Origin: Melastoma dodecandrum
Lineage: Eukaryota > Streptophyta > Magnoliopsida > Myrtales > Melastomataceae
NCBI GenBank assembly: GCA_029817715.1
Contig: JARUPY010000537.1
Coordinates: 2,046,001 to 2,110,000 of the forward strand
DNA: 64,000 nt
Direction: 5' to 3'
The notes under the pieces are model-generated. The model was given only the letters and a program-made list of their open reading frames with translations. It ran no database searches and was not told where the DNA came from. Positions within the stretch are counted from its first letter, which is position 1. Every line of letters starts with the position of its first letter. Both the position numbers and the translations under genes were made by a program. Below, piece by piece: positions 23,048 to 33,640 of this stretch.

Positions 23048-23560
23048 GAGCTTCTCGCTGTTTTCATCTCGCTCTATTTCATCTCGTTCGGGTCATTCTT
23101 GCGTACACCCATCAAGGCAGCACCCGTAAAGCCGAGGGAAATCAAGGATATGACTCAAGGGTGATATAGAGGCCTCTCGATGCAGCGGCTCTGTACAATG
23201 CTTACTTATTTGGGGATGAAGATATTGCGATAGACGATGACGATATCGATGGCTACCTTGACAAAGCAAAGGAAAGGTTTGGGCCGGCCGATGTAAAATA
23301 TGAACCTTCTCATGAACCATTCATACAGGCTAAAGCAACGGACATATACGACGTGGTCGACTTTGATGATAAAGGGGACGGAAGTAACGACTCCCAAGCA
23401 TTCATGAAGGCGTGGGGAGCAGCATGCCAAGATGATGGATCCCCCACATTTTTAGTCCCGGGCCGGAACACGTTCAGGCTAATACATGAAGCACGTTCAG
23501 GCCCACAATTAAGCACGTTAATACGAAGTCCAAATATATCAAATCTCGGACAAGGATGAC
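23048..23560 (+). pseudogene. Polygalacturonase N-terminal fragment
   Basis: The ATG at 23,048 starts a signal-peptide-like stretch (LLAVFISLYFISFGS) that ends at a TGA near 23,162. In a second frame, open from about 23,175, IDDDDIDGYLDKA leads to YDVVDFDDKGDGSNDSQAF, MKAWGAACQDDGSPTFLVPG, the conserved start of plant polygalacturonase (GH28) proteins. It ends at 23,560. The catalytic NTD/DD/GHG region is missing. GH28 enzymes cut pectin in the wall. This is a truncated captured piece, about 430 bases before the 3' LTR and in the same direction as the neighbouring host-gene scraps. Confidence 0.72.
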
Positions 23561-24005
23561 AAATCGGCAACCTCGAACTCCGGTCCCCGAATCATGAAAC
23601 GACACTATCATCGCATCATACTTACTTCACATGATTTCTAAAAAGGCCTATACATGCCTCGACGAAATCATTGCCCACAGAAACAAACGACATTTGGGGC
23701 TACTTAAGCATCGGGATGGATTCCTTGGCAATTAAAAAAAAAATCGTACTATCGTGCTTGTTATTGCTTTTAACAGCAAGAGAAATGCATTCATAAACTT
23801 ATATATGCAAGAATCAGTTGGCCCGCTGAGTCCTCCCTGGACGAAGATATAAACATGTAAACATCATCCCAACACAGATAATTTCACGGAAGAAAAATGT
23901 CTCTATACATAGAAAGGATTGGTCATGGTTCGAAAGAAAAATACTTTAATTCTATCCTCTCGCATCATATAGTGCATATGAGGAACGAATTAAAGTGGGG
24001 GCGTT
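23561..24005 (+). other. Pre-LTR spacer with polypurine tract
   Basis: AAAGTGGGGGCG at 23,992-24,003, two bases before the 3' LTR, is a textbook polypurine tract for plus-strand priming. The rest of the stretch shows no gene. Confidence 0.7.
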
Positions 24006-24658
24006 TGTAGATATTAAAAGTTATTGGGTCTTAATTATAATGGATTATAGACCCAATTATTAAAAGTGGGCTTGAAACACAAATGGATCCATTGAATAAT
24101 ATTTTAGGGTCTCATAAAAGCCACAAGCCCAATCCAAACAAAAGCGTTTTGGGCCGAAATAAGCCAAATTCATGTCCGGCCCATGGCCCAATATATGGGA
24201 GGTTGCCTAATATGGAATGGCCAATTTCCTAATATAAATCGGCCCTGGAGGCCTCTAAATAGAACCATTTTCATTCATTTAAGAAGAACATACAATACAC
24301 ATTGGTGGAGAGAAGACTCTTGGCTCTCGAAGACTCTCGTCGCTCCCTGCTCGCCGAAGCTCTGCCGACGTCCATCGCCCGATGTTCTTCTGCAACGCGC
24401 CCTGAGGTTCTGCCGGATCACACCCAAAGGCCCCGACGACTTCATCAAGATATCGAAGCTTTGCCGGATCACGCCCATAGGCCCCGACGACTTCGTTAAT
24501 ATTTCATCCCGAAGTTCTGCTGAAATTCTGCCGGAGCTCCAAGATCATCACCTATCAACCGTTATTCTTCGAAGATCGAATCAGAGGAATCATATGTTTC
24601 ATCCGCGACTAGAGGCAGAACTGGCTAGATATTTTCATACGACAATTTGTACGCTGAT
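24006..24658 (+). repeat. 3' LTR (end truncated)
   Basis: Same start (TGTAGATATTAAAAG) and order as the 5' LTR, diverging after 'tacgctgat' near 24,658, about 35 bases before the expected end. Several C/T differences from the 5' LTR are visible and the TATA box is changed. The missing tip suggests a later deletion or recombination at the right edge. Confidence 0.9.
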
Positions 24659-24899
24659 CATAAACCTACGAAATTTGTGCAGTTTGGCATTCATTTATAG
24701 TTGCGCTATAAAAGTCTTGTGCCAGTAATTTATAGAAGGAGTTGGGAACGCCGTCGGAGTGAAATGAGGTCCTTCCGAGCACATGGATGTTGTAGAGAAA
24801 TCTCGACCTCGTAGAGGGACAGTAGAGCAAGTCGTGTGGGAAGCACCGAAGTTGAAAATTCCACCGTAGGCATGGGTGCAGTGCAGTGAGTCACGACTG

Positions 24900-25335
24900 T
24901 GGTAACCGTGCACGTCCAAACTGTGGGAGAAGTCAGGTTCCGCTGTGTGAGAAACCAACCCCTTTCTTTCGGTTCTAAGCGATAGTGGTTGTCTCTTGTA
25001 CTTATGGATAGGTTCGCATCATGAGGAGATAAAAGCAGTGTGGAAATCATATACTGAGTTATTAAGTGCCGAAGCATTCCTTTGTTGTGAACTAGAAATC
25101 GGCTGCTCCTTGAGGAGTCGTTCTATCACTGTACGGAATCATTTCGTGAGTATTTATATTTTAATTTCAATATTGTCTTTGTGCTTTGATAGAGAGGCTT
25201 ACGCTAAAGCGACAACGTGCTGCATAAAGCTACGAACTACTGAGCGTGACTATTCATCCATCTGTTGAAAACGAGACGAAGTACTAAAGATAAGATTATG
25301 AGTATGATATTAATAGCCAATGAACTACTAAAATC
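24900..25335 (-). repeat. Unclassified duplicated segment X, copy 1
   Basis: This stretch is the reverse complement of 42,190-42,610, with phrases such as 'aagcctctctatcaaagcacaaagacaa' and 'tcctcatgat(a/g)' shared. Each copy has a partly conserved open frame (HHEEIKAVWKS, LSLCFDREAYAK) on the strand opposite to the one listed. I do not recognise a family and would not call it a gene. 24,659-24,900 shows nothing I can name. Confidence 0.6.
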
Positions 25336-25379
25336 AAGAGAAGTTCTTAACCATTGATGACCAATCAAAACCATGTCGT

Positions 25380-27900
25380 TTGATCGATCAGCTCATCTCG
25401 ATGCCTGCTTGATGTGCTCTACACAATCCCTCATGTATTTCCATCATGATTGAGATAGCTTCGTCTAGGTCAACGCATCTTAAAAGGACATCCTCACTGA
25501 TTTTCCTACATAGAGCTCCGTCAAGGAGCACGTAGTACCTAGCGATCATTTGGATTCTGCTCTCGACTTCGTACTAGTATCCTCCAGGAATTATCGTATC
25601 GGCTCCCGCCAATCCCATTTTTTTCATATAGGTTGGCAGTGTGAACCACTTTGCCCTTTGCTTCGCTATCATTGTAGAACTCTGGTCGCTTGCTTATGAA
25701 TAAAGCTATACTATTTTTAGGCGAATTCGAGTCATTTATCAATCCAAAGGCTAGTTGTGCTAAGTAGCTAGCCTATTGATTATCGTCTCGTCTCACATGC
25801 ACGATTTCGGCTCTCCTCAATTTTGCGAAGATTCCCTTAGCTCTTCCTAAATACTATCCTAAGTGAGGTGCGTAACACTCACTTTGCTCTAGGAGTTGCT
25901 GGATCACTAGCTGGGAATCACGGCATAGTCTTACGCTTCCCAGTTTCCAGTCTAGCGCAAGCTGCATGGCTAAAATCAAGGCCATGTACTCTGCTTCGTT
26001 GTTGATTACTTTTCCATTAAAACCGCAAGCCACCTTGTTTTCAGCTTTCCATGGTGTCTCGATGAAGATGCCCACGCCAGCTCCGAATTTGTAGGAAGAC
26101 CCATCGAACCAAATGGTCCAGTGCTCGCATGGGTAGTCTTCTTTGTATGAAGAATCCAAACTACCTTCACCATAATTGGTGATTAATATTGAAGGCTGAG
26201 AGGATTAAACTCCACTTGCCGATCCTTCCTGTAAGCAAGGGTTACCAAAGAACACCTTAGTATCGGGGGTCTTTGAGACGACATACACGTCATTAGACCC
26301 GTTATAGCGTCTGAGCTTCATCACCAAGTCGTATACTGCAAGGTAGATCTTCTCAGTTGGGGTATATCGCGTGTCGTCTCTGTGAAGAGGCGAGACGGGT
26401 AATAAATCGCTATTTCTACTCCGTCTTGTTCTTGTGCCAACATGGACTCGATAGCGGATTGGGATGCAGCCACGTAAAGGATGTATGGCACGTTAATGTC
26501 CGGTGGGGCTTGGACGAGGGGGTTGGTTAGATAATTCTTTAATTCCTAAAATGCTCGCTCATGTTGCGATGTCCAGGTTATCTGGCCTTTTTCCTTACCT
26601 CTCAAGATCGTCGAGAAGACACCTATTTTAGATGCCACATTGCATATGAAGCAGCGAATATAGTTGACCTTCCCAAGGAAAGCCTGAAGTTCCTTTTTGT
26701 TTCGAGGAGCCGAGAGGTTCTGAGTAGCACGAGTTTTCAAAGGGTCTACTTCGATCCCCCCATTGGTGTACAAGGTATCAAAGGAATTGCCCATTCAACA
26801 CTCCGAAAGTGCATTTCAATGGGTTGAGTTTGAGGCCATGTGTTTGCATCTTTTCAAATGCTTCTGTCAGATGAATGTGATAATTTTGTCTCCTTTTGGA
26901 TTTTTCCACCATATCATCGATGCATACCTCGAATGTCTTTCCTATCAAAGGGATAAATATCAGGTTCATAATCCTTTGATACGTGGCTCCAGAATTATCT
27001 AAGCTAGGCGATACGTGTTGAATCAACGGTCCTTAGGTTTATCTCCTCTAAAGGATCGCATGGAATGACAAAATTATTAGGGACTTCTTTATTAACTCTA
27101 TAAACATCTAGAAGAATGCGAGGGGAGTAAATTAATGGTCGCTCCATTATCAACAAGAGTGTGACGCATTGCTACAATGTTTATTGTTGCTTGAATATGA
27201 AGTGGGAACATATGTTTCCGCAACGACACAGGAGGCTCTTCAACCACCTACTTTGAAAGTTCTGCGGAATTTCAGTGACAGTGTTAAGATTTACAAGAAG
27301 CATCAGCCTACCTTTCGCCTGGCCATTCTCCCTTTTAGCCTCAGCTGCTAGCATGAGGACGTTACAACTTGCTCAAGTCGCCTCGGATGGGGTCTCGGAT
27401 TAAACTGGGTTGCAATCGCTTAGTGAGTTAGACGCGATGTCACTTTCACTTGACTCCTTACTCTTTTGAGTGTGAGAGAATGCCATCTTGGCACGTTTCT
27501 CCGCAGCACGTCGCGCCATTCTTTCTCTTTGCTTTTTGTTTTTCTCTGTGGGTATTTGGGATTGTGTTCCCATTCCCACCTTCTGTCATGTTCCCACATC
27601 TGGGAGTATAGGAACGTGAATGAAGTGTGAGTTTTCAAGGGGTTGCAGGTGATTATCACCCCGAACAAAATCCATTTTATGTGGGTAATAACCTCTTTTG
27701 AGGTTTTCCTCAGGTGAAGTCTCCGAAGAGTGAGTGAATTCGGGGTCAGATAGGTTACCTGATGGAGGGTCGACCCTTTCCACCTTGATCTTGAGCAACT
27801 GGTACTCGAAGGTTCGTTGAATGTGTGGTCGCCGTATGAATGAAAAGTGAGAGAGAGAGGGAAGACATCGAATAAACACCCTTAAGCGAAAGCACTACGA
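25380..27900 (-). mobile_element. Second Tat-lineage element, truncated and internally deleted
   Basis: Reading from high to low coordinates: a Lys/Arg-rich gag-like tail (EKNKKQRERMARRAAEKR, about 27,500), a protease motif (LVDNGATINLLPSH, about 27,150), then a jump into reverse transcriptase (SGATYQRIMN; DDMVEKSKRR; LNPLKCTFGVLNGQFL, 26,780-27,026; PRNKKELQAFLGKVNYIR, about 26,700). An archaeal-type RNase H follows (WFDGSSYKFGAGVG, NNEAEYMALILAMQLAL, 25,860-26,150), and an integrase start (IHEGLCRAHQAG, about 25,420). The front of reverse transcriptase is missing and stops and shifts occur throughout. No LTRs found. Unlike the 17-kb element, its archaeal RNase H keeps the first aspartate. 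Not a close copy of the big element. Confidence 0.85.
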
Positions 27901-28391
27901 ATGCCATCAGTGATGCCTTAGAAAGGAAGCCAGAACGCAGGAGTACAGAGAGCTTGAACGTTGGAATGCTTGAAAGATAAAATTGACAATATGACCATAT
28001 CTAGAGAGGTATGTTTATACAATGCCTACAAACAACTATTTATACTAAGCTAAACCTACCTATGTTCGGTAATGAAATATTGCACATATATTACCTATCA
28101 TTTGTTGCTTGTCTTCATAGAATATATTTTTTCAATCTAAGTGAATTTGGCAATAATTCCCTTCTAAATCCTGAAACCGTCCGGAATCTTCCTTAAGAGC
28201 TACTGATCAACCGATTCACCCATTAGCCTTTTCTATAGAGTTTCCTCGCTTGCCCAGTCCACTGTCGCCTGATCGTCTCATTGACCCTTACCGCCATGTA
28301 GCCCTGTCGTTTCTTGACTACTTCGCCCAATAAGCCTTTGCCTTGTGTGTTTCTATGGTCACCTCCTTATTAGGTTTCTAGTACCTTGGGC
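27901..28391. other. No gene seen
   Basis: AT-rich sequence between the second Tat element and the F-box fragment, without a recognisable domain or repeat. Confidence 0.4.
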
Positions 28392-28920
28392 CTATATTCT
28401 AGACAGTTGATTCACAGATGAGGCCGAGATCTGTAGCCCAGAACTTTTTTTGCAAAATAGAGTCGTATTCATTGACATCCAATCCAGCTTCTCCATCTTC
28501 GTCCTCCATATTTTCTTCTTCTTCTTCTTCACGTGGTTGTCTTCCTTCTCTTGAAACGTGTAATAGTGTGCCTTGGGATTCAACCAGTTATAGCCTTTAT
28601 TGAATAAGTCATTCCTTAACAAACTATCTGGTATCTCTAACACAACCGAGGCACGTGGGGGACCCAGTCCCTCTATGTCGCATGCTATGATCTCGCCTTG
28701 TGAGCCAATCACTAAGAATTGTCCATTGTGAAATATTAGACCAAAATTCGCGCCACTATCCCGTTCGATATTCCTCCAATGGTTGTCTCCAGGTTTCCAA
28801 AAACTGAATTCCGACTTAGTATCCCGAAGAACCATGACCTTATAATCATTTGACGATGGACTGTCAGAGAGCACAAACTACTGGAACACAAATCTCACGC
28901 CGGTCGTCATGATATTGGGG
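28392..28920 (-). pseudogene. F-box/DUF295 (KIB-type) protein, C-terminal half
   Basis: Minus-strand frame with YKVMVLRDTKSEFSFWKPGD, NHW, GANFGLIFHNGQFLVIGSQG and ACDIEGLGPPR, the beta-propeller-like DUF295 repeats of plant F-box proteins. It ends with a Lys run and a frame of 160 codons. The N-terminal F-box is absent. A stop sits just upstream (near 28,880). The family acts as substrate adaptors of SCF ubiquitin ligases. Related copies: 40,390-40,926 and 47,000-47,190 (plus strand). A partial, probably dead copy. Confidence 0.72.
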
Positions 28921-29039
28921 AAATCATGTATATCTCGAGTCTAATCCTGGCATATCCGCGTACGTCCAAGTGAAGATGTTTAAAAACTCCTTGAGTAAGT
29001 TGACGATATTCTCAGCCTCATCTGCTGGTAGATTTGTCT

Positions 29040-29610
29040 CGATTTTAAACTTTGCTGATTGTCTTCATTGTCTGCTTAGGACGCTCATGTACCTATAAGA
29101 CAAGTGTGGAGAAAAAAGTAAGCTCATGTGACTTGCTCTTTGGAGAGAAATTATTGAATTTGGAACGAGTACTCCCTTCATGTGTGTTGATAATGAAGGT
29201 TATTTCAAAACTTTGGCTTGAAACTTTTCCACTCTGCCCTCTCGCCTTCGTCGTCTATCTAGGAGGTTTATGTACCTATAAGACAAGCCGAAGGGCAAAA
29301 CAAGTAAACTCATGTAATAAGTTTTGTGAAGAAAGCATTAGTTAAGGAACGAATATTCCCTTTCTTATTGTTTTGTCAACAGAAGATTCTCCAAGATTGA
29401 TCAGAGTCTTGCCGTAGGATCGCTAAGAGATTTGCCCCGAGGATTGCTCTCGTGCATTGTTGTCTTCATGTGCGTAATTTTTGCCAACGAAGACTGTTTC
29501 GGAACTTTGGTTCGAAACTTTTCCACCCTGCCACCCTCGCCTTCGTTATCTGTTTAAGATGCTAAACATAGGAAGTATCAGTTCATGAACAAATACTCCC
29601 TTTCCTGTGA
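29040..29610. repeat. Diverged repeats with 'acctataagacaag' and 'gaaacttttccac'
   Basis: Three related blocks, near 29,045-29,230, 29,235-29,470 and 29,500-29,610, share 'tgaaacttttccac(t/c)ctgcc', '(t/a)gtacctataagacaag' and 'gaacga(g/a)ta(c/t)tcccttt'. Lengths differ, so this is a decayed tandem array. No coding signal. Confidence 0.6.
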
Positions 29611-29759
29611 TTGAAATGTCAGTGTACATATGTGTTGATTGCTCGTAACAGTTCCTCTTCGTTAAGATGATTTTTTTCTAGAAAGCAAGTTTGACGACGA
29701 CCGATCCTTGGTAATTCGAAGTGGATCGTCTTATCTCGATAATGAGGTGTTGATTGAAC

Positions 29760-30200
29760 TCTCCTCTTATCTTTGGGAAGAGGTCATGAGAGTCGGTGGC
29801 TCACTTTCGCCGAAATGACCGATTTAATGCCGTAGATGAGTTCGAAGGGAGTTGCCCCAATCGTGGTACCCATCGTTCTTCGACAGGCAACATGTTCCTC
29901 CGTGTCGGGAATTTGTTGTCCGAGAATTACTCCGGATGATCCGTCTCATACTGTGAGATAAAAAAAGAAAGCCCCAGTATTGGTGGTTTGAACATCGGTG
30001 GCTCCGTCAGACATGACTTGAGTTGTTGGAAGGCGAGTAATGCGAATGGGAGCTTCTAATGCTAGTCACATGTATTCGCAGTCTCTTGAAGACTCTGGTC
30101 CATGTTGATGTTTTGATTGTGGGGATAATTTGGACCTTGCGTTCGTCGAGTTCCTGTTATCATGATCGGTCCACGTTTGTGAAAGGTTGTAGAATCTGTT
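29760..30200 (-). mobile_element. Rearranged Tat pol scrap, copy 1
   Basis: This stretch is similar to 37,960-38,360: 'gatgag(t/c)t(c/t)ga(a/t)gggagttgcccca', 'ggtggtttgaacatcggtgg' and 'ttgagttgttg(g/a)aaggcgag' recur in the same order. In the other copy the minus-strand frame joins FQQLKTYLTGPPIF (start of RNase H) directly to RTRTGATPIKLI (integrase end), so both copies descend from one internally deleted element. Confidence 0.6.
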
Positions 30201-30889
30201 TCATATGATATTTACCCACCCACTGAATTATTTCAATGGATGAATATTGACGTCGTTTTCGATGGACGAGAAGCAATCCCCCACGTTCTTTGGTCTCAAA
30301 ACCTCCGTTGTAATTTTCCTCCATGAATTAAGTCTGTATGGTATGATTTGATAAGAAATGGGTACTTATGGGACGATGCTCTTCATCAAACCTCTCATGC
30401 TGGTCGAGAAGGCTCTAGCGAAGTGTGACTAGTCCATGAAGTCAGCCTTGTTACACATCATGTGCATCTTTTCAGCGAGTGCTTCGAGCGACACAAGGCT
30501 AGCCTTCGAGGGAGAAAACAACATAATAATAATTGCAATAACTGGAGGCACCGAAGTCGTTTCTGTTATTTTGAAAGGCAGGCGTGTAGTCTTTACCCGT
30601 ATGTCTTTTGGAGGTTTGATACTTTTGGAGGTATGAAATGTCGTTGTTCGACGATACTTTTTTTGGGAGGTTTGATACTTTTAAAAGTTCGATATCATCG
30701 CTGGCGATCATCTTGTAACTTCTATGGTATTCCAAATAGGAAGCTAATTTTAAAGCTATCTTGAGTTGTCACAATTATAAGAGTCCGACGATGGTAAGTA
30801 AAGAAAGACCCTGTTGAACAAGAACGTTTTGTCACCATTGGACGATGAAATTTAACTATTAGCGACAGGCCGAATTGCAATATCCGGAG

Positions 30890-31215
30890 GCGAACTTCAC
30901 GACGCATTTCACAAACTATAAAATTAAAGAACTTCAAAGTTATTCTATTGTCCCAACGACGAGTATTATATGAAACAATCCAACCAACTAAAACAATGAT
31001 TTTTATAATATTTCTGTCTGTCAAGAGTAGTTAACGATGAAACCACATGAAGGATATAGCAACAAACAACTAATCCTAAGGTTAAAACAAAATCTTGGCC
31101 GAGAGAATGATGATAATCAGAGGCGGGCCATACAAAGCATTTCATAGCTATAAAATTAAGAGTTTCGAAGTTGTTGCTATACAGACGAACCCACCGATCG
31201 AAGAGAGTACGAGCC
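30890..31215 (+). promoter_or_regulatory. Duplicated promoter of the DUF26 gene
   Basis: CTATAAAATT at 31,148-31,157 lies 68 bases before the ATG and is a convincing TATA box. A second, diverged copy of the same promoter block (ACTATAAAATTAA with 'aacttcaaagttattctat' after it) lies about 230 bases upstream at about 30,908-30,945. The region is therefore a small tandem promoter duplication. Confidence 0.6.
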
Positions 31216-31659
31216 ATGAATACAGCCCCATTGTGCACTGTGATTTTGGTGACCCTGTTTGCTTTCCCCTTCCTTGGAGCCATCACTGATGCAGACACTC
31301 AGATTCCCCAAATGTTTTGCAACAGTGCCCAGTTCACGGATGACTCGCTCTTCGGTCAAGCCTTGTCTAAAACCACAAATACCTTGATGACGGCGATTGA
31401 CGTGGGAAATAAGATAGACCCGTTTATAGCCAAGTCATGTGAAACAAACTTTTTCATGGAGGCATATTGCAAGGAAAGTTTGGGGAAACAAGGATGCACC
31501 GATTGTTTCAACGCCATCAAAGACGGCATCAATAAGATGTGCAAGAATAGTTTGGGAGTGCAAGCCACCCTCCCAGATTGCAACTTAAGGTACGAAACAT
31601 ACTCGTTCGACCAGATTGAAGAAAACCTCAAGCCCTTCGGTACATGTCCTGGTCCGTAA
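31216..31659 (+). CDS. Secreted single-domain DUF26 (ginkbilobin-2-like) protein, copy 1
   Basis: An intact 147-residue frame from ATG 31,216. The start is chosen by the hydrophobic signal peptide (CTVILVTLFAFPFLGAI) and the TATA distance; an open frame runs 15 codons further upstream but would bury the signal peptide. One DUF26/Gnk2 domain is present, with the C-x8-C-x2-C signature (CKESLGKQGCTDC) and flanking cysteines (FCNSAQF, SCETNFF, MCKNSLG, PDCNLRY). Family members are secreted, mannose-binding antifungal or cell-wall proteins. Of the three mannose-contact residues known from ginkbilobin-2 (Asn11, Arg93, Glu104), the Asn and Glu are kept, but the Arg position appears to be Gln. An AATAAA lies at 31,792-31,797. 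Related to the inverted copy at 43,224. It appears functional as a gene; its sugar binding is doubtful. Confidence 0.88.
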   Translation: MNTAPLCTVILVTLFAFPFLGAITDADTQIPQMFCNSAQFTDDSLFGQALSKTTNTLMTAIDVGNKIDPFIAKSCETNFFMEAYCKESLGKQGCTDCFNAIKDGINKMCKNSLGVQATLPDCNLRYETYSFDQIEENLKPFGTCPGP

Positions 31660-31959
31660 GAAAGTGAAGATGATGTTGATGTCATGTATCCCTTGGGGGA
31701 CTTCTGATCCAAGGGAGTTTATCGGTTGGAGAATTTTGTGGTTTTGGTGATGTATTAACCAAAAATCGTTTCCACATCCGGGCATGGATTGAATAAAAGC
31801 TGTCTGTTTTCGTGTTCCTGGGCATCGAGCCTTTATGTTTCTTTTCCTTCTTGTTCCGCAATTGGCTTCTATCGTATGGTTGATCTCCTACAATTCTATC
31901 TTTGTTACTATCTTTTTTCTTTCTTTCTTTATTAAAAATTTCTCAAACATGGACTTACT

Positions 31960-32225
31960 TGTCATCGACAAATGATCCACAACTGCTAATGTAAGAAGTA
32001 TTCTCGAAAGTGGTAAACTGATTCCCTCCAGGAATAGCACCCGAGAGATTTGTTGATTGATACATTCAAAAAATTGAGAGAAGTGATCTGCGAGAATGCA
32101 CTGGGGATCTCACCGGAAGAGTCTGTTCTTCGGAAGATCCAGGACATCTAGATTTTTCATGTTTGCAAGTGACAGAGGGATTGGCCTGGTCAAATCGTTG
32201 TTGGAGAGGTTCAAAGTTTGCCAAC
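31960..32225 (-). pseudogene. LRR receptor-like protein (RLP), C-terminal ectodomain scrap
   Basis: Minus-strand frames show TLNLSNNDLTRPIPLSLAN, then NLDVLDLPKN, and, in shifted frames, SQITSLNFLNVSIN and IPGGNQFTTFENTSY, the last LRRs and the cap before the membrane helix of Cf-9-type RLPs. Frameshifts break it. It begins where an R1 repeat takes over at about 32,225. Another piece of an RLP lies at 44,800-45,460 on the plus strand. Confidence 0.7.
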
Positions 32226-32545
32226 AATCACGCTGCACATGTGAAGTCACAGCAGGGTCGTTATCCGAGATGTAACAGCACCTTTCATCCCAGCACGCAC
32301 GTGGCGTTCGACCTACACGGGGATCTGGGTCTACTCTCCTAGAGTCATCTAGTTGACGTCACGACTCGGGCGCCGGGCGTTGCGGAAGAAGACAAGGTGA
32401 TCCCTCCCTTGGTTCCAAATTGAACCTGTTGGGCCCTCACTGACCGTCTCCGTTTTCCTAAAAGGCGACGGGCGAAAGGCAGAATATGATCCGAAAAAAT
32501 AACCTTTGAAAGAAACCGGGAGCGGCTCGAAACCCTGCGCTCGAT
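32226..32545 (-). repeat. R1 repeat, copy b (partial)
   Basis: GC-rich stretch matching 33,900-34,190 and 56,745-57,000 ('gcacgc(a/g)cgtggcg', 'catcgcgactcgagcg', 'tgatccctccctgg', 'ggcg(a/g)cgggcgaa'). It inserts between the RLP scrap and an F-box promoter copy. No gene. Confidence 0.65.
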
Positions 32546-32880
32546 TGCGATGCACTACTCTCTCGAAAACAAACACAGCAAATTTTCTAAACCTAACACT
32601 TGATATTTATGGGCATTCGGTGAGAGTTATATCGTGGTAATCTAATAGAATCTTTACGTTTAGTTTTGTAGATTATTTTCTTAGTCATATAGCGCTGAAC
32701 ATGCGGACATTGTCTTCTACTTTTACATTGGAAAATATTAATTATGTAATGGAAATCTTCGATTTTGTCAAAAAAAAAGTATGCAAATTATTAATTTGAT
32801 TGCAAATTAGTATCTATATATCTATCCAAGAATTACAAACCAAACTAGATTTTCATGAAATATAAAGGATTTTTCTTTCA
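32546..32880 (-). repeat. F-box promoter copy without its gene
   Basis: On the minus strand this matches 46,790-47,025: the shared blocks run from 'attcttggatag' through 'gcccata' to 'gagagtagtgcatcg' and 'tcgagcgcagggtttc'. In the plus-strand copy these lie directly upstream of the F-box start; here the R1 repeat replaces the coding part. Confidence 0.7.
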
Positions 32881-33640
32881 AGGTTGATGTTACGTCTTAC
32901 TCCTGTGATATTTCAAAGAAAAATATAATGTTGGTATTTAATGATTGGGATTTATTTATATTTAGTATTCGTTTACTCGACTATGGTGAGATAATTAATT
33001 GAGCTGACATTAGAGGTAATCGTTAACTGTTAGTCTATCATTAATGTCCACGTGTACCTCAAACTAACGAATAAATTACTATCAATATCTGAATTCATTA
33101 TATTGGTACATCACTTTAATGGACTAATCGATTTTATTAGATAGGTTCCAAAATAATATTCGTCCAGAAATATGATAATAATTTTCAAAATTCGACGAAT
33201 AATATACTTTAATCGATGTTACAAATGCCTAGTTCGCTCGTGAAAAGTCAGGAACTTGGTAAAACAGCGAGCTCCTGATGGAATTACCTAGTTCTTTGTA
33301 ATTCAAATTCGATGTATCTAAAACGAGTTAAGGGTATTATTTAACAAATTTTTAAAGTTAATCCCATATTTAATGAAATATTTTAATTAAGAACTTTTTT
33401 TTAACAAAGCTCGTGATTTTAATTGTAGGAACTTTAGTAAAATGTAAGAACAGCAAAAATCTAAACAAAGGAAAATGAAAACAGAGTTTAAGTCTCCAAA
33501 TCAATCGTTTCTGTGAAGCCCAGATTTTTAAATTTTACTGTAGTAGTGGCAACGGTCATTTCATCTGGCAATTGGAGGTCAACGCAGCTCGTCCGGCGGT
33601 CAACCATTTACCGATTTAAGTTATTTATTACTCTTGTCAT
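32881..33640. other. AT-rich spacer
   Basis: I see no gene or clear repeat structure here. Confidence 0.4.

Larger units (their letters stand above)
7616..24658 (+). mobile_element. 17-kb Tat-lineage Ty3/gypsy LTR retrotransposon
   Basis: Two direct LTRs (7616-8293 and 24,006-24,658) flank a 15.7-kb interior that starts with a PBS-like site and ends with a polypurine tract. The order is gag, protease, reverse transcriptase, RNase H, a second (archaeal-type) RNase H, integrase. The archaeal-type RNase H, the size and the extra antisense gene between pol and the 3' LTR mark the Tat lineage. It sits inside the kinase domain of the receptor gene. By eye the LTRs differ at roughly 45-50 of about 650 positions, so the insertion is old. 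gag-pol is broken by several stops and frameshifts. The last 35 or so bases of the 3' LTR are missing, so no target-site duplication can be read. Confidence 0.93.

Noticed and set aside
24900..25330. Segment X as a gene
   Set aside because: The two copies share only short frames and no known domain; it is treated as a duplicated non-coding segment.
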